Shown here: piece by piece, positions 61,062 to 64,000 of the stretch
Position numbering within the stretch: the first letter of the stretch is position 1
Layout of the letters: each line of letters begins with the position of its first letter
Assembly: GCA_965262235.1 (NCBI GenBank)
Contig: OZ253504.1
Coordinates: 2,170,001 to 2,234,000, forward strand
Direction: 5' to 3'
Length of the DNA stretch: 64,000 nucleotides
Source of the DNA: CATQGW01 sp965262235
GTDB taxonomy: Bacteria; Chloroflexota; Dehalococcoidia; Bin125
Program-made: the position numbers and the translations under genes
The notes under the pieces: model-generated
The model's database searches: none
What the model was told of the DNA's origin: nothing
The model's input: the letters and a program-made list of their open reading frames with translations, nothing else

Positions 61062-64000
61062 ATGCTTCGAGCCAAGCTGCCAGCCCGCCTGAAATCATTG
61101 ACCGCCATCGAACTGGCGTTTCAACGCGTCTCCGGCGGCTGGCGCAACGGCGACGAATCGCCGGGCAACGTGCCGCCCTCCGACGAGGGCCGCAGCGGCC
61201 AGCTCGGTCCGCCTCCGCCCGTCTTCCGCGAAGGCCTCGGCGGCGGCGGCGGCGACGACGAGCCGCTGCCGTACACCGCGCGTGAAGGCGGCCAGGAGCC
61301 GCCCAAGCGCTGGTGGACGCGGATCGTCGCGCTCGGCTCGGGCCTGCTCGTCCTGCTGATTCTGCTCAACATCGGCCTCGACCTCTACGTCGATCGGCTC
61401 TGGTTCAGCGGCGTCGGCTATCGCGAGGTGTTCGACACGCGCGTCGGCACGCAGATCTGGCTCTTCTTCGCCGGCTTCGGGATCACCTGCGTCGTGATCG
61501 GCGGCAGCCTCCTCCTCGCCACCCGCACGCGCTTGCAGTCCGACATCCCGCCGATCGACGACCCCGGCTTCCGTCGGTTGATCGCGATCATCGCGGTCGT
61601 CGCGACGCTGCTGCTGGCGATCATCTTCGGTTCCGTCGCCTCGGGCCGCTGGGACCAGATTCTGCTCTTCCTGCACGCGCAGCCATTCGGCGTGACCGAC
61701 CCGCAGTTCGGCCGCGACATCGGGTTCTACGTCTTCGACCTCGAGGCCCTGCAGTTCATCAAGGGCTGGGCCGTGGGGCTGAGCATCATGACGATGCTGA
61801 GCACCGCCGCGATGTACGGCGTGCGCTTGCTGCTTTACCGCGGTCAGGCCCGCACCACGCTGCTGGCCCGCCTGCATCTGGCCGTCCTGATCGCGGTCGT
61901 GATGGCGATGTTCGTCTGGGGCTACTGGCTGGCGCGCTTCGAGCTCGCCGTCAACCCGTCGGGCTTCGTGTTCGGCGCGACTTACACCGACGACCACATT
62001 CGCGCGCCCGTTCAATACCTGCTGATGGCCGCCGGGATCGTGGTGATCGCCGGCGTGCTCTCGTGGCCCTTCCACGAGCAGCTGCGCATCGCGATCGCGC
62101 CTATTCTGGCCCTCGTCGTGATCAGCATCATCGGCGCGATGATCCTCCCCAGCGTCGTGCAGCGCTTCACCGTCGAGCCCGACGAGCTGGAACGTGAGAC
62201 GCCCTACATCGAGCGCAACATCGCGGCGACGCGCGCGGCGTTCCGGCTGGATCAGATCGAGGAGCGCGAATTCGCCGCGAATGATGCGGTCTCCGTGGCT
62301 GATCTCAACTCCAACCCGGAGGCCCTACGGAACGTGCGCCTGTGGGATCACCGCCCGCTCAACGACACGCTGAACACGACCCAGACGATCCGCCCGCTCT
62401 ACGTCTACCCCGATGTCGATGTCGACCGCTACACCACGGGTGACGAGGAGCACCAGGTCTTCCTCGCGGCCCGCGAGCTCTCGCAGAACAACTTGCAGCC
62501 CACGCAGCAGTCGTGGGTCAACCGGCGCCTGCAGTTCACGCACGGCTTCGGCGTAGTCATGTCGCCGGTCGACGAGGTGACCAGCTCCGGCGAGCCGGAG
62601 TTCTGGATCTCCAATATCCCGCCCGAGATCGTCAAGGAAACGTCCAGCGGCACGCTGAACCTCAAGATCGATCAGCCCCGCATCTACTTCGGCGAGGCGA
62701 CCGACGGCTACATCATCGCCAATACCCGCGCTGAGGAGTTCGACTACCCGCTCTCGGGCGACGAGCTGGCCGACAGTGATACCGAAGAGAGTCAGGCGAC
62801 GACGCGCTACTCCGGCGCAGGCGGCGTCGAACTCGGCGGCTTCTTCCGCCGCCTCGCGTTCGCCTGGTCGTTCGCCGACACGAACATCCTGATCTCCGGC
62901 TCGGTGACCGCGGAGAGCCGGATCCTCTTCCGCCGCCTGATTCAGGAGCGCGTGCACACCCTCGCGCCGTTCCTCACGCTCGACGCCGACCCCTACATCG
63001 TGGTTGGTGACGACGGCCGGCTCTACTGGATCCAGGACGCCTACACGGCGACCGACCGCTACCCCTACTCGCAGCCGCACACGGCGGGCTTCAACTACCT
63101 GCGCAACTCGGTCAAGGCAGTGGTCGACGCCTACGACGGCACGATCAATCTCTACATCGTTGACGAATCAGATCCAGTGATTCGCGCCTGGGCCGACATC
63201 TTCCCGGACCTGTTCAAAGCCAAGTCGCAGTTCGCCGTCGACCTGGTGCGCCACTGGCGCTACCCGCAGGACTTCTTCCAGGTCCAGGCCGACCAGTACC
63301 TCAGCTATCACATCGAATCGGCCCGCGGCCTGTTCACACGTGAGGACCTCTGGGCGATTCCGCAGGAAAAGCTGCGCCAGCAGGAGATTCCGGTCGAGCC
63401 CTACTACGTGACCCTGCGCCTGCCCGACCAGGAGGAACCGGAGTTCCTGCTGATCCTGCCCTTCACGCCGCGCAACCGGCTCAACAGCATCGCCTGGCTG
63501 GCTGGCCGCAGCGATGGCGAGAACTACGGCAAGCTGTTCGCCTTCCGCTTCCCGGCCAACAAAAACGTCGATGGGCCGTTACAGATCGAGGCTCGAATCG
63601 ACCAGGATGTCTCGATCTCGCGCCAGTTCACGCTGCTCGGGCAGCAGGGCAGCGAGGTGATTCGCGGCAACCTGCTGTTCATCCCCGTGGGTGCGTCCTA
63701 CGTGTACGTCGAGCCGATCTACCTGCAGGCCGACAACGCGCGGTTCCCGCAGCTCAAGGCTGTGATCGTGGTCAACGGCGACATAATCGCGTTCGAGGAC
63801 AGCTTCGCCAAGGCGGTGCAGGTGGCGCTGGGCAACCAGCGGCCCCGCGGTCTGTCGTTCACCGGCGATTCTGGCGCCGCTCCGACGCCCGAGCCCGAGG
63901 CTGCGCCCGCGCAGCAGCAGGCGGCTGTGGAACAAGAGCAGGCGGAGCGCCCGCCGCTCGATGCAGGCACCACCGCAGAGCTCGCTCAACGCGCGCAGGA
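61062..64000 (+). CDS. UPF0182 family membrane protein, C-terminus beyond window
   Basis: 979 codons are visible, open to the window end. About seven spans occupy the first 380 residues (RIVALGSGLLVLLILLNIGLD, IAIIAVVATLLLAIIFGSV and others), after which comes the long extracellular UPF0182 domain (about 390-950) with blocks such as YIERNIAATRAAFRLD, RPLYVYPDVDVDRY and PSWVNRRLQFTHGFGVV-like QSWVNRRLQFTHGFG. Pro/Gly-rich cytoplasmic N-terminus (PPSDEGRSGQLGPPPP). The last part (PTPEPEAAPAQQQ) is a low-complexity tail. Function unknown. Start 2 nt after argB, so possibly cotranscribed. Confidence 0.93.
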   Translation, partial: MLRAKLPARLKSLTAIELAFQRVSGGWRNGDESPGNVPPSDEGRSGQLGPPPPVFREGLGGGGGDDEPLPYTAREGGQEPPKRWWTRIVALGSGLLVLLILLNIGLDLYVDRLWFSGVGYREVFDTRVGTQIWLFFAGFGITCVVIGGSLLLATRTRLQSDIPPIDDPGFRRLIAIIAVVATLLLAIIFGSVASGRWDQILLFLHAQPFGVTDPQFGRDIGFYVFDLEALQFIKGWAVGLSIMTMLSTAAMYGVRLLLYRGQARTTLLARLHLAVLIAVVMAMFVWGYWLARFELAVNPSGFVFGATYTDDHIRAPVQYLLMAAGIVVIAGVLSWPFHEQLRIAIAPILALVVISIIGAMILPSVVQRFTVEPDELERETPYIERNIAATRAAFRLDQIEEREFAANDAVSVADLNSNPEALRNVRLWDHRPLNDTLNTTQTIRPLYVYPDVDVDRYTTGDEEHQVFLAARELSQNNLQPTQQSWVNRRLQFTHGFGVVMSPVDEVTSSGEPEFWISNIPPEIVKETSSGTLNLKIDQPRIYFGEATDGYIIANTRAEEFDYPLSGDELADSDTEESQATTRYSGAGGVELGGFFRRLAFAWSFADTNILISGSVTAESRILFRRLIQERVHTLAPFLTLDADPYIVVGDDGRLYWIQDAYTATDRYPYSQPHTAGFNYLRNSVKAVVDAYDGTINLYIVDESDPVIRAWADIFPDLFKAKSQFAVDLVRHWRYPQDFFQVQADQYLSYHIESARGLFTREDLWAIPQEKLRQQEIPVEPYYVTLRLPDQEEPEFLLILPFTPRNRLNSIAWLAGRSDGENYGKLFAFRFPANKNVDGPLQIEARIDQDVSISRQFTLLGQQGSEVIRGNLLFIPVGASYVYVEPIYLQADNARFPQLKAVIVVNGDIIAFEDSFAKAVQVALGNQRPRGLSFTGDSGAAPTPEPEAAPAQQQAAVEQEQAERPPLDAGTTAELAQRAQ

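Overview
This is a gene-dense, high-GC stretch of bacterial chromosome with no rRNA, phage, insertion sequence or CRISPR array. I infer Chloroflexota, possibly near Dehalococcoidia/SAR202. The grounds are a type-2 IleRS, a UPF0182 membrane protein, several CaiB/BaiF CoA-transferase and enoyl-CoA hydratase pairs, two luciferase-like flavin/F420 oxidoreductases, a VTC-DUF4956-CotH cluster, palindromic dispersed repeats and many leaderless (TANNNT) gene starts. An actinobacterial-type lineage is the main alternative; no marker here settles it.

Layout. 1-11.4 kb: sulfur-linked oxidoreductase genes (an arylsulfotransferase-like fragment and an SsuD homologue), an alpha/beta hydrolase, proB, a YihY membrane protein, ileS with two small genes, murJ and rpsT. 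11.7-21.8 kb: a zinc alcohol dehydrogenase coupled to a RodZ-like HTH-PASTA membrane protein and rimO; a reverse-strand mtaB-scpB-ylxP operon; small membrane and zinc-ribbon proteins; glycerate kinase; a minimal zincin; a lipoprotein class B penicillin-binding protein. 22-34.6 kb: acyl-CoA metabolism (acyl-CoA dehydrogenase, double CaiB/BaiF transferase, thiolase with DUF35 partner), a secreted beta-propeller, a PQQ sugar dehydrogenase, and a probable selenoprotein with a thioredoxin fold and NHL repeats, followed by an amidohydrolase and an enoyl-CoA hydratase. 34.7-46.7 kb: a Fic gene beside a 41-bp tandem-repeat array, an F420-type oxidoreductase, an MFS transporter, a cupin/Ldh/HNH/amidohydrolase run, then a second Fic gene with duplicated operator-like repeats, an Mrr nuclease, an isocitrate-dehydrogenase-family gene and a selenocysteine tRNA. 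47-64 kb: NudL, the VTC-DUF4956-CotH cluster, a D-aminoacylase-like gene, a CaiB-ECH-CaiB operon, argC-argJ, a MITE-like element with toxin-antitoxin debris, a membrane-anchored molybdopterin oxidoreductase, argB and a partial UPF0182 gene.

The most notable observation is the pairing of a selenocysteine tRNA (anticodon UCA, 46616-46713 minus) with an in-frame UGA in the gene at 31103-32599. The UGA falls exactly at the first cysteine of the redox CxxC motif of an NHLRC2-like protein, and a hairpin suitable as a SECIS element follows directly. Other points are an IleRS with a GVHH motif in place of HIGH, at least nine starts with a -10 hexamer 6-7 nt upstream (leaderless transcripts), a constant-period 41-bp array of 12 full units, and a Fic/Mrr locus with repeated operators.
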